The notes under the pieces were generated by a model that was not told where the DNA came from, searched no databases, and saw only the letters and a list, made by a program, of their open reading frames with translations. Below are positions 1-7,229 of a stretch of 13,408 nt of DNA, one piece after another. Position numbers and translations under genes: made by a program. The stretch comes from Anaerolineae bacterium (GTDB lineage Bacteria > Chloroflexota > Anaerolineae > Aggregatilineales > Phototrophicaceae): the NCBI GenBank assembly GCA_028284565.1, contig JANQRM010000277.1, positions 1 through 13,408 on the forward strand. The letters run 5' to 3'. The first letter of the stretch is position 1, and the number at the start of each line of letters is the position of its first letter.

Positions 1-587
1 ATGCTAGACCGTCCGTATACAATCCCCTCCGACTTGTCCCCAAAGCCGAAGTTGATGCGGTCATCTGTCGGGATACTCGCAGGGTCAATCACAGGACCAG
101 ATGAAGTGCTTGATGTGGTGGTATTGGTTAACAAGGGCAAGGCGGCACAATCCACATGGAAGGGCGAGGGGTCAAAGCCCACACTTGCCATGATAGGTCC
201 GCTGATATATTCAGCAGGCAAGGTCGCTAAAGCCGTCGTATCGTACACGCGAACGGTAAACGGACGGGCTGTTGGCGCACTCAGGTTGATTGCAGTTGGG
301 ACATTCACATTTTGTGGCGCACCAACAGGCTGGTTGATATTGATGCCGCTGATGACGTTTCCGCTGGCATCCAGAACCACAATCGTAAAGATGTCGTTTC
401 CGCCACCATCATCTGTATCGGGCGTAAAGTCAGCATCCACAATCACGGTTGAATTGGTTGTGCAATTAAATGGGATACTCGGTGTTACGCTGTTAATCGT
501 GACGGCACTTAGGGCATTCACTGAGTTAATAATGACCAGCAAAGAGACCAGAACCCCTATCGAAACGCTGACTTGTCGGTATCGCAT
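1..587 (-). CDS. Secreted beta-rich protein of unknown function, C-terminus cut by window edge
   Basis: About 195 codons are visible; the gene runs off the left edge, so its end is unknown. The ATG at 587 follows a GGGGGA ribosome-binding site by 10 bases; an in-frame GTG directly before it (590) is an alternative start. Residues 1-25 form a signal peptide: basic MRYR, a hydrophobic stretch, and a likely cleavage after V-N-A (residue 25). What follows is rich in Val, Thr, Asn and Pro, as in Ig-like or other beta-sandwich extracellular domains. It has an acidic, Gly-rich loop at about 57-65 (DTDDGGGND) that could bind calcium, and two cysteines (42 and 147) that could pair. Near the edge is PTDDRINFGFGD, which I associate with secreted Anaerolineae proteins of unknown role. 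No function can be assigned. It lies 148 bases downstream of a glycosyltransferase on the same strand and may be transcribed separately. Confidence 0.75.
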   Translation of the reverse strand, partial: MRYRQVSVSIGVLVSLLVIINSVNALSAVTINSVTPSIPFNCTTNSTVIVDADFTPDTDDGGGNDIFTIVVLDASGNVISGININQPVGAPQNVNVPTAINLSAPTARPFTVRVYDTTALATLPAEYISGPIMASVGFDPSPFHVDCAALPLLTNTTTSSTSSGPVIDPASIPTDDRINFGFGDKSEGIVYGRSS

Positions 588-735
588 CACAATCAAATCC
601 CCCACAGATGAACAAACCCATTATTTCATAGTGGACGCGAAAATAGCAAGCTATACACCTTAATTATTACATCGTAATACGAGGCGAATCCTTCAAGATA
701 GATATGAATTGAGCAAGGGCGTACTTCAATACTAC
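588..735. other. Intergenic gap upstream of the secreted protein gene
   Basis: This 148-base AT-rich gap separates a glycosyltransferase stop (736) from the secreted protein start (587), both on the minus strand. It contains a short interrupted palindrome, ATTAC-ATC-GTAAT, at 666-678. I found no convincing -35/-10 pair and no hairpin followed by a T-run, so neither a promoter nor a terminator is called here. Confidence 0.5.
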
Positions 736-1770
736 TCATAATAATGCCTGATATACTATCTGCTGTAACGCCTCGACCTGTTCATCCCAATCGGCATGGC
801 GCAAGGGTGCGAGTGCTTGGATACCCGCCACATATTCTGCATGGTCTGCTTGCATCGTCTGCAATGCCACCCGCAGTCCATCCACGGTATTATCCACGAA
901 CACCGCCCCAGACGTAAAATACGCCCGCAACATCGACCAATCGGACGTAATCACAGGTGTCCCCAGCCACATCGCCTCACACGCGCCCTGTTGCAAAGTG
1001 AAATCGCGTGTCGTCATCGTCAGCACCGCATCCGCCGACTTGAGCATTTGATAATACTCCGCATCCGGCAAATGTCCTGTGAATTCAACGTTCGCCGAAG
1101 CCTCATCTTGATATTCCCGCAATTCTGCATTGCGCCCATAATCGCTCGTGACATAAAAGCGCATCATCGGCAAGTCGCGCACCGCCTCAAAAAAGACATC
1201 GCGCGGTTCATCCGATGCGCCATTGTTCACCCACACCACATTGAATTGATCGGACAAAGGTGTGGTGGACACCCTATCACGAATGGGCAAGGGCAGGTCT
1301 TCCATGACGAGAGCAGGCGCATCCCAGCTTTCGACGAGCGCGCGCAAAGTCTCATTCGTGACGATATTCGTCAGCGCGCGTTTGGCGACAAAGCGACGCA
1401 TCCCCAACAAAAAGGGATAATCCACCATCTGATGCCGTTGCGTGTGCGTGTCAATGATGAACTTCAGTCGAAGGATGTGTCCGCACAACCAGACCACAAA
1501 GCCTGCGGGGGTAGGGGGGTCTTGGATGAAGACGAGTTGCGGACGGTGATAAAACAGCACGATAATCGTCAGCAGGGCTTGGATGGGATACTTCAACACA
1601 GCCGCAATCGCTCCCCGACGGCGAGTGAAATAAACATACTGCAAGCGCATCCCAAAGGTCTCCGCGAAGAACTGACTCCGATGCGATCCTTGTGGATGCG
1701 ACCACACCAAAAACATCGCCCGAATCCCAGCCTCTCGTATCCATAGGGTGTTGTCGTCTGGTGATGTCAT
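736..1770 (-). CDS. Glycosyltransferase, GT4-like (GT-B fold)
   Basis: This is a 344-residue protein that probably transfers a sugar from a nucleotide donor during polysaccharide repeat-unit assembly. The N-terminal half has the opening of a GT4-like family (MFLVWSHPQGSHRSQFFA, 19-36), then FIQDPPTP (81-88) and IIDTHTQRH (105-113), where acceptor-side residues usually lie. The C-terminal half has VVWVNNGASDEP (178-189), the usual start of the donor domain, and GACEAMWLGTPVITSD (262-277), with Glu265 as the donor-binding acid. The first Glu of the common E-x7-E pair is not evident, so this is a divergent member. The ATG at 1770 overlaps the stop of the upstream gene as ATGA, which supports this start and translational coupling; Met19 is an alternative. 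No signal peptide is seen, so it is probably cytoplasmic or membrane-associated. The sugar is unknown. Confidence 0.85.
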   Translation of the reverse strand: MTSPDDNTLWIREAGIRAMFLVWSHPQGSHRSQFFAETFGMRLQYVYFTRRRGAIAAVLKYPIQALLTIIVLFYHRPQLVFIQDPPTPAGFVVWLCGHILRLKFIIDTHTQRHQMVDYPFLLGMRRFVAKRALTNIVTNETLRALVESWDAPALVMEDLPLPIRDRVSTTPLSDQFNVVWVNNGASDEPRDVFFEAVRDLPMMRFYVTSDYGRNAELREYQDEASANVEFTGHLPDAEYYQMLKSADAVLTMTTRDFTLQQGACEAMWLGTPVITSDWSMLRAYFTSGAVFVDNTVDGLRVALQTMQADHAEYVAGIQALAPLRHADWDEQVEALQQIVYQALL

Positions 1771-2999
1771 GAAGATAAAAATAACTCGCGCAATTGCTGA
1801 ACACTCACAGCTAAATTGTACTCGTGTTCGATGGTTGCTTGCGCGGAGTGTCTTAATTGTTCGCGTAGATTGGCATCTCCAAACAATCGTTTGATAGCAT
1901 CAGCCACCGCAGATGGGTTCTGTTGCTCGACCAATAGCCCATTCTGTCCGTCTTGGATGAGTTCGGGTATGCCCCCGACAGAAGTCGAAATCACAGGCAA
2001 ACCACTTGCCATCGCTTCCATCAGCACGACAGGAATGCCATCGACATCTCCACTCGGCGTTACGATACAGGGCAAGACAAAACAATCTGCCTCTCGCATC
2101 AATGGGATAAGGTCATCCGCTTGATACGCTCCCAAAAACGTGATGTAGGATTCTAAGTCCAACTTACGGGTCAATGTTTCCAAATTGCCACGTTCTTCAC
2201 CATCCCCTGCAATCTGACACCGAAAGGGGATGTCTCGTTTTTTGAGGAAGGCACAGGCGCGGACTAAGTCGGCAATGCCTTTGCGCGCAACCAATTGCGA
2301 GGCACACAGAATTATCGGCGGATGATGCAATTGCTGAGTCTTGCGCTCTATCCGGTAGCGATGCGGTTCAATGCCACAATGAATGATGCTCATCTTCTGC
2401 AATAGGGCAAATAAATCAGAATACTCGGATAAAATAGTGAAATGGGTTTCCTGCGAGATACAGACAATCCACTGAGCATGCTTCAACTTTGCGCGCAAGA
2501 GCAAACGGTCAGTCGAGAGCTTGTTGTGAACGGTTATGCTGAAGGGGAGGTTGAGCAAGAAGGATAGATGCAGAGCCAACGATGCCGGATTATTCGAGAA
2601 ATGAGCATGGAGATGAAGCACGCCCTCATCCCGAATCTGCCATGCTAGCAAACAGGCTCCCATAACGTGCATTACATTCCGTAACCAGATGCGAGGATTC
2701 CTCGATTCTTCGGTGAAGAGGGTACTTAGCATCCTGAACCAACCTCGTGGATTGATGACGAGCCAGAGAACAGGCATGAAGAAGAGAAGTAGAAAACGTC
2801 GGGGTGTGAGGGGTAGGATATAGCGTGTCGATTGAGTAAGGGCTTGCGCTGATGTTGGCAGGTTGGGATGTGGCTGTGGACGGTTGGCGAGTGTGATAAC
2901 ATTAACCCCAGACTCGCGCAGGGCAATCACCTCTCGGTAGACAAAGGTTTCTGTCAGATGGGGGAAGAATTGAGCAACATACGCAATCTTAGGTGTCAT
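1767..2999 (-). CDS. Glycosyltransferase family 4 (exopolysaccharide type)
   Basis: This 410-residue GT4 enzyme belongs to the group that includes WcaL-like colanic acid transferases. It starts with the family opening KIAYVAQFFPHLTETFVYRE (4-23). HAHFSNNPA (131-139) is the acceptor-domain His motif, and CGIEPHRY (208-215) lies near the domain linker. The donor domain has ASQLVARKG (233-241), with Lys240 as the likely phosphate-binding Lys, and AGDGEERGNLE (264-274). DGIPVVLMEAMASGLPV (320-336) carries an acid-x7-Glu pair in which Asp320 replaces the usual first Glu and Glu328 is the second. Its start codon overlaps the start codon of the divergent sulfotransferase gene, so its promoter must lie inside that gene. 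A GAGGGA sequence is 16 bases upstream of the ATG, too far for a normal ribosome-binding site, so initiation looks weak. It is first in a two-gene operon with the next glycosyltransferase. Substrate unknown. Confidence 0.92.
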   Translation of the reverse strand: MTPKIAYVAQFFPHLTETFVYREVIALRESGVNVITLANRPQPHPNLPTSAQALTQSTRYILPLTPRRFLLLFFMPVLWLVINPRGWFRMLSTLFTEESRNPRIWLRNVMHVMGACLLAWQIRDEGVLHLHAHFSNNPASLALHLSFLLNLPFSITVHNKLSTDRLLLRAKLKHAQWIVCISQETHFTILSEYSDLFALLQKMSIIHCGIEPHRYRIERKTQQLHHPPIILCASQLVARKGIADLVRACAFLKKRDIPFRCQIAGDGEERGNLETLTRKLDLESYITFLGAYQADDLIPLMREADCFVLPCIVTPSGDVDGIPVVLMEAMASGLPVISTSVGGIPELIQDGQNGLLVEQQNPSAVADAIKRLFGDANLREQLRHSAQATIEHEYNLAVSVQQLRELFLSS

Positions 3000-3003
3000 G
3001 ATG
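2997..3003. other. Head-to-head overlapping start codons (shared CATG)
   Basis: The minus-strand ATG (2999-2997) and the plus-strand ATG (2998-3000) interlock in the palindrome CATG, followed by a second plus-strand ATG at 3001. There is no intergenic DNA, so any promoter for either operon must lie inside the opposing gene. AGGTG at 2991-2995 could serve as ribosome-binding site for the second ATG (5-base spacing) but is too close to the first. Confidence 0.8.
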
Positions 3004-3843
3004 TCGATTAAACAGTCCCTCTGGAATCTAGCCTATTGGCATCTTCCGCATCGGTATCGGCAAGTGGTAGGTGCAGTTAGAAGCTATAGTAAGCCGGACT
3101 TCCTCATCATTGGTACACAACGAGGCGGGACAACCTCCCTCTATAACTACCTGACCCAACATCCCCATTTTAAGCCCCCCTTGCTCAAAGAAATCCACTA
3201 TTTTGACCTACAACCTCAACGTTCACTCGGCTGGTATCTCGCCCATTTCCCCTTACCCAACCCAAGCCAACCCTTTATCACTGCAGAAGCCTCCCCATAC
3301 TATCTCTTTCATCCTGGTGTACCTCCGCGAGTAGCAGATACTTTGCCCAATGTCAAACTCGTCGTTCTTTTGCGTGAACCCATTGCCCGTGCCTATTCAC
3401 AATTCCACCACGCCACCAAACTCGGCTTCGAATCCCGCGACTTCGAGACGGTCATCCACGAAGAGATGCACCAGATAAAAACCAATCGACATCACTCCAT
3501 CGCTGACCCCATCGCACATCGGGAACGCTCCTATCTGGCGAGGGGCTTATATGCTGACCAATTGATGCGCTGGCTGGAACACTTCCCCCCTGAGCAATTA
3601 TTAATTTGTCTGAGCGAATCCCTCTTTGAGAATCCCTTGCAAAACTTCAACCAGATTGCCGACTTTGTGGGACTACCGCAAACTTCAATAGCCTCTGCCA
3701 AATTTATACCATATAATCGCAGTACCTACTCAAATGCGATGCCTGTGTCTGTCCGCGCGATGCTTGTTGACTTCTTCCAGCCCTACAATCAACAACTGAT
3801 TGACCACTTCCAACTCGATTTGAGGCTGTGGGATGGCGATTAG
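2998..3843 (+). CDS. PAPS-dependent carbohydrate sulfotransferase
   Basis: This 281-residue enzyme should move sulfate from PAPS to a sugar hydroxyl or amine. FLIIGTQRGGTTSLYNYL (35-52) is the 5'-phosphosulfate-binding loop. LLKEIHYFD (62-70) matches the heparan-sulfate sulfotransferase segment with its catalytic Glu (Glu65). AEASPYYLFHP (96-106) is typical of the same group. KLVVLLREPIARAYSQF (120-136) is the 3'-phosphate-binding motif, with Arg126 and Ser134. All key elements are present, so it is probably active. There is no signal peptide, so it likely acts on the cytoplasmic glycan intermediate. It opens the plus-strand operon and overlaps the sulfatase-like gene by 11 bases. Two Met codons begin the frame; the one at 3001 has the better-spaced ribosome-binding site (AGGTG), so the true start may be one codon later. 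The sulfated sugar cannot be read from sequence. Confidence 0.9.
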   Translation: MMSIKQSLWNLAYWHLPHRYRQVVGAVRSYSKPDFLIIGTQRGGTTSLYNYLTQHPHFKPPLLKEIHYFDLQPQRSLGWYLAHFPLPNPSQPFITAEASPYYLFHPGVPPRVADTLPNVKLVVLLREPIARAYSQFHHATKLGFESRDFETVIHEEMHQIKTNRHHSIADPIAHRERSYLARGLYADQLMRWLEHFPPEQLLICLSESLFENPLQNFNQIADFVGLPQTSIASAKFIPYNRSTYSNAMPVSVRAMLVDFFQPYNQQLIDHFQLDLRLWDGD

Positions 3844-5197
3844 TCGGCGCTCCTTTCTCAAGATTGCCGGATTGAGCATGGTGGCGACACTTTCTCAGTT
3901 CGGTGGATTTGATAACACCTTTCCCAATGTCCTCTTGATTCTAGTCGATTCACTCAATGATTGGGTAGGTGCGCTCGGTGGACACCCCAATGCCTTCACA
4001 CCGAACATTGACCGTCTGGCACAGCGCGGGATGTTGTTCACGAATGCCCATTGTGTTGGGACGAATAGCAATGCCTCCCGCACGAGCCTCTTCACAGGCT
4101 TGCATCCCATGACATCGGGCATCTATGGTGGGGACACGCTGTATCGGGAGTTGTATCCCCTATTGATAACCTTGCCCCAATTTTATTTACGGGCGCGCTA
4201 TGGCGTGATGGGGAGTGGTCGCCTCTTCCATGAGATGGATCGCTATTCATGGATGCAGACGGAATTCTTCCCTTTTGAAAATCGCTTTGTGGACGAGGGC
4301 TTGAATGGCATCAACTTTGGACCCAATTTCGATTGGGGCGCGCTTGACATTGATGAATCACAGATGCACGATGCGCTGGTGACACAGTGGGGAATCGACA
4401 AAATCAACACGCTCGAAAATCCCTTCTTCCTCAGCATCGGACTCAGTTCTACACGCCATCCATGGTATCTGCCAGAAGCACAATACAATCGCTTTAGCCC
4501 ACAATCCGTCACCTTACCAGATGACTCAACAGCCGTTCTCCCACCCGAAGCCCAAGCCCTCATCGAAAGCAACGGACGACATCGCGCCGTGCTACAAGCC
4601 GATCAATGGGCAGAGTCAGTCGCGGCGTATCTGGCGTGCATGGCTTATGTCGATGACAATGTGGGAAAGATACTCAATAACTTGGATGAAAGTCCCCATG
4701 CCGATAACACCATCATCATCTTCACCAGCACGCATGGCTTGCATCTGGGCGATAAAGGCATGTGGCTTTTTGATACACTTTGGGAGCAATTGACTCGTGT
4801 GCCACTCATCCTTGCTTTCCCCGATGGCACAGCCGAAGCCAACACTGCCGGGCAAAGCTGTGAACAAGCGGTGAGTTTGCTCGATATTTATCCCACCCTC
4901 GTCGATTTTTGGGGACGCGAACCCCTGCCACATCTGGATGGGCGCAGTCTCTTGCCACTGATTCGCAATCTAGAGACTCAATGGGAACATCCGGTGCTGA
5001 TTGCCAAGTCCGAAAATGAAATAGCAGTACGCACAAACGATTGGCGATACATCCGCTATAGTCAAGGAGGGGAAGAACTCTATGAATATATTGGCGACCA
5101 GCAGGAATTAATTAACTTGGCGACCAATCCCGCGCGCCGACAAACCAAACAACGCTTAGCCAGCCTTTTACCCGAATTGCCAGAGGGAGACAGCTAA
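3833..5197 (+). CDS. Tat-exported sulfatase-like protein, active site apparently degenerate
   Basis: This 454-residue protein is of the alkaline phosphatase/sulfatase superfamily and closest by eye to iduronate-2-sulfatase-like enzymes. SRRSFLK (4-10) is a perfect twin-arginine export motif, followed by a hydrophobic segment. Family landmarks are NVLLILVDSLNDWVGALGGH (32-51), TPNIDRLAQRGMLFTNA (56-72), SNASRTSLFTG (79-89), SGRLFH (128-133) and TSTHGLHLGDKGMW (298-311). Compared by hand with iduronate-2-sulfatase, several residues differ: the second metal Asp is Ser40, the formylglycine Cys is Ser79, the catalytic Lys in GK-x-FH is Arg130, the Asp of the DHG metal site is Thr300, and the Lys of WRKFTLW is Phe313. 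Asp39, Arg83, His133, His209 and His301 remain. Ser79 alone could still be matured by an anaerobic (AtsB-type) enzyme, but the combined losses suggest weak or no sulfatase activity. The start at 3833 overlaps the previous gene by 11 bases and has GAGG 7 bases upstream. It may bind or remodel sulfated glycan outside the cell. Confidence 0.88.
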   Translation: MAISRRSFLKIAGLSMVATLSQFGGFDNTFPNVLLILVDSLNDWVGALGGHPNAFTPNIDRLAQRGMLFTNAHCVGTNSNASRTSLFTGLHPMTSGIYGGDTLYRELYPLLITLPQFYLRARYGVMGSGRLFHEMDRYSWMQTEFFPFENRFVDEGLNGINFGPNFDWGALDIDESQMHDALVTQWGIDKINTLENPFFLSIGLSSTRHPWYLPEAQYNRFSPQSVTLPDDSTAVLPPEAQALIESNGRHRAVLQADQWAESVAAYLACMAYVDDNVGKILNNLDESPHADNTIIIFTSTHGLHLGDKGMWLFDTLWEQLTRVPLILAFPDGTAEANTAGQSCEQAVSLLDIYPTLVDFWGREPLPHLDGRSLLPLIRNLETQWEHPVLIAKSENEIAVRTNDWRYIRYSQGGEELYEYIGDQQELINLATNPARRQTKQRLASLLPELPEGDS

Positions 5198-5198
5198 G

Positions 5199-5945
5199 AT
5201 GATTGTTGTCGTCTTGGGCATGCACAAATCGGGGACAACCCTTGTGTCGAAGCTCTTGCATCATGCCGGAATCAACATGGTCGAAAAGGAACAACCCGAA
5301 TCCTATGAAGCCGATGCCTTCTATGAGCGCGAATTGACCTTTGATATGAACTTAGACTTGCTGGGCATCTCACCTGATCATGTCTTGCACATTCCCCGAC
5401 CAGCCCAACTGTCGATGACCGAATCCCAAAAACAACAGATGCAAGTCATTATCGACACGAACGATCAACGCCACACCGATTGGGGATTCAAAGACCCGCG
5501 TACCTGTTTGACTTATTCCGCTTGGGAACAAATGCTACCGCCACACAAGCTCGTCATGATCTACCGCCCCATAGACGACATCTGGCATCGCTTTCAATAT
5601 CGGGGCAAACGATTCTGGAGAAATTGGACACGAGCTATGAGCTTGGTCAAACGCTGGTGCGACCACAACCAGAGCTTGCTCGACATTCTAAAAACAACCG
5701 AATGTGAGACTATCTTGCTGAGTTATACTGGTCTCACGCGTGGGGATACAGACTATCACCGCCTCGAACAGTTCATCGGACGCAAACTCATTGACCAACG
5801 TCATCCTCCACGACAACATCAGTCAACATCGAACATCATTCAATTGGCGAAATGGATGGTCGCGCGGACATACCCATACAGCTATGAAGGTATCTTGTCT
5901 CAACTGGAACACCACCATCGTCAACAATGTGAGAAAGTAGGATAG
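5199..5945 (+). CDS. Sulfotransferase-like P-loop protein
   Basis: This is a 248-residue protein of the bacterial sulfotransferase family often found in polysaccharide loci. VVVLGMHKSGTTLVSKLLHH (3-22) is the P-loop-like 5'-phosphosulfate site with Lys10, Ser11, Thr13 and Thr14. DWGFKDPRTCLT (94-105) is the family's GxKDPR motif. HKLVMIYRPIDDIWHRF (116-132) holds the position of the 3'-phosphate site; Arg123 is present but the Ser normally found about eight residues later is not evident, so PAPS binding may differ. It is unlike the first sulfotransferase of this operon in motifs and length and probably acts on a different position or sugar. It begins one base after the sulfatase-like gene's stop, with AGGGAG just upstream, so translation is likely coupled. 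No signal peptide or membrane segment is seen. A nucleotide-dependent role other than sulfation cannot be excluded. Confidence 0.8.
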   Translation: MIVVVLGMHKSGTTLVSKLLHHAGINMVEKEQPESYEADAFYERELTFDMNLDLLGISPDHVLHIPRPAQLSMTESQKQQMQVIIDTNDQRHTDWGFKDPRTCLTYSAWEQMLPPHKLVMIYRPIDDIWHRFQYRGKRFWRNWTRAMSLVKRWCDHNQSLLDILKTTECETILLSYTGLTRGDTDYHRLEQFIGRKLIDQRHPPRQHQSTSNIIQLAKWMVARTYPYSYEGILSQLEHHHRQQCEKVG

Positions 5946-5948
5946 TTG

Positions 5949-7229
5949 ATGGAACGCCTTCGCTATCTCCAACTCTACTATCCTGTACTCATATTGATGT
6001 TCTGGTTTGGCACATTAACGCTCTTTTTCCCGGTGTTGCCAGAGGTCTTCAACTGGCTATACATCTTGCTCTTCCCGATATTGATTGGGCGGGAATTACT
6101 GCGACGCTCGAATGAAGGCTCACTCAAATTTCGCCCGAACATCTTTGAAATCGCCATCGGTGCATATATCATTTATGTGTTTGTCTCCCTGCTCACAAAT
6201 GACAGCTTCCTCCTCCCTCATTCGATTTATATTGTGGAGTTCTTGTTCCGCATAGTTTCGCCGATATGTCTCTATATCTTTGTTCGCTTGCATCCCCTCG
6301 ATCAGCCCCAACTCAAGCTGATGGTTTATGCAGTGGCATCATTGGTTCTCATTCAAACCGCCGTGGGTTTTGTCTCCCTAATGTTCCCGACAGCCTTGCC
6401 GTCCGCCTATCAACCTCGTCCGGCACACATCTATACTCGTGCGACAGGTACATTCACCTCACCCGAAGGGTATGTCATCACGCTTCAATTTGGCTTGGTG
6501 ATGCTTTTCTATGGCATCTCACAAAAGGCACGGTTGCGAGAACGACGTTGGTTACAGTTGGTGTTGGGGATCGGCATATTTGGCATCATTTTGGGGCAAA
6601 ATCGTACTGGCTGGATAACCGCGACTCTGTTACTCATGGTCTTCAGCTATTTAGACCGTAATCTGATTAAGTGGTTCGTCGGTGGCGGGGTGATTCTTGC
6701 TCTAGCGACCTTGATTCTCTATCCTGATTTCATCAATCGCACCCTCACACGCCTCACGCAAATTCGTGAAGTTGAGAGTCGGGTGATTATGGATGTAGCG
6801 GGGCTTCGAATGTTCTTGGAGAAACCGATCACTGGCTGGGGCTATGCCACCTATGACTTGTTCGATTGGCAGTTCATGGAAAAAGTGTGGGAATTGGAGC
6901 CGACCCGCTATGAATTAGCCATAGCAACCTCACATAATGGCTATCTGACCATCCTCGCTGAGACAGGCATCATCGGCTTTTTCTTGTATATGGCGTTGAC
7001 ATTATACTGGTTCGTCCGCACGATTTTAGCACGATATACATCCGTCTATCGGGATAATCGGACGACGTTGGTTTTAATGTGGGCGATGGTTATGGTCGTT
7101 CATCTCTCGATGCAAACCGCCGACATGCGTTTCTTCCCCTTTGTCTTGGGCTATTGGTGGTTCACGTTGGCAATGGTTGCCAATATTTTATCGAATGGCT
7201 CACCTCAAGATGAAATTCGATCATTATGA
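5949..7229 (+). CDS. O-antigen ligase/polymerase family membrane protein (Wzy/WaaL-like)
   Basis: This 426-residue integral membrane protein has about ten or more hydrophobic segments. It probably joins lipid-linked repeat units into polymer, or ligates polymer to an acceptor, on the outer face of the cytoplasmic membrane. GQNRTGWITA (around Arg219) matches the Arg-containing motif that follows a membrane helix in this superfamily. The large outside loop spans roughly 260-330 and ends with ATSHNGYLTILAETGIIGFF (from about 326), the superfamily's SHN-x-YL...E-x-G-x-x-G signature. The ATG at 5949 has AGGA six bases upstream; a TTG at 5946 is in frame but only three bases from it, so ATG is preferred. 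The gene follows the previous stop by three bases and overlaps the next gene as ATGA. No Wzx flippase or Wzz regulator is in the window, so Wzy and WaaL roles cannot be told apart. Confidence 0.88.
   Translation: MERLRYLQLYYPVLILMFWFGTLTLFFPVLPEVFNWLYILLFPILIGRELLRRSNEGSLKFRPNIFEIAIGAYIIYVFVSLLTNDSFLLPHSIYIVEFLFRIVSPICLYIFVRLHPLDQPQLKLMVYAVASLVLIQTAVGFVSLMFPTALPSAYQPRPAHIYTRATGTFTSPEGYVITLQFGLVMLFYGISQKARLRERRWLQLVLGIGIFGIILGQNRTGWITATLLLMVFSYLDRNLIKWFVGGGVILALATLILYPDFINRTLTRLTQIREVESRVIMDVAGLRMFLEKPITGWGYATYDLFDWQFMEKVWELEPTRYELAIATSHNGYLTILAETGIIGFFLYMALTLYWFVRTILARYTSVYRDNRTTLVLMWAMVMVVHLSMQTADMRFFPFVLGYWWFTLAMVANILSNGSPQDEIRSL

Noticed and set aside
1..663. A 220-codon open frame on the plus strand at the left edge.
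   Set aside because: The minus strand carries a signal peptide, a good ribosome-binding site and a sensible secreted protein over the same bases.
666..678. The interrupted palindrome ATTAC-ATC-GTAAT as an operator for the secreted protein gene.
   Set aside because: Only five bases per arm in AT-rich DNA and no promoter beside it; noted in the gap description but not called.
796..1746. A 316-codon open frame on the plus strand opposite the GT4-like glycosyltransferase gene.
   Set aside because: The minus-strand frame has clear glycosyltransferase motifs and an ATGA junction. The plus-strand product is rich in His, Arg and Pro with no domain, as expected from an antisense shadow.
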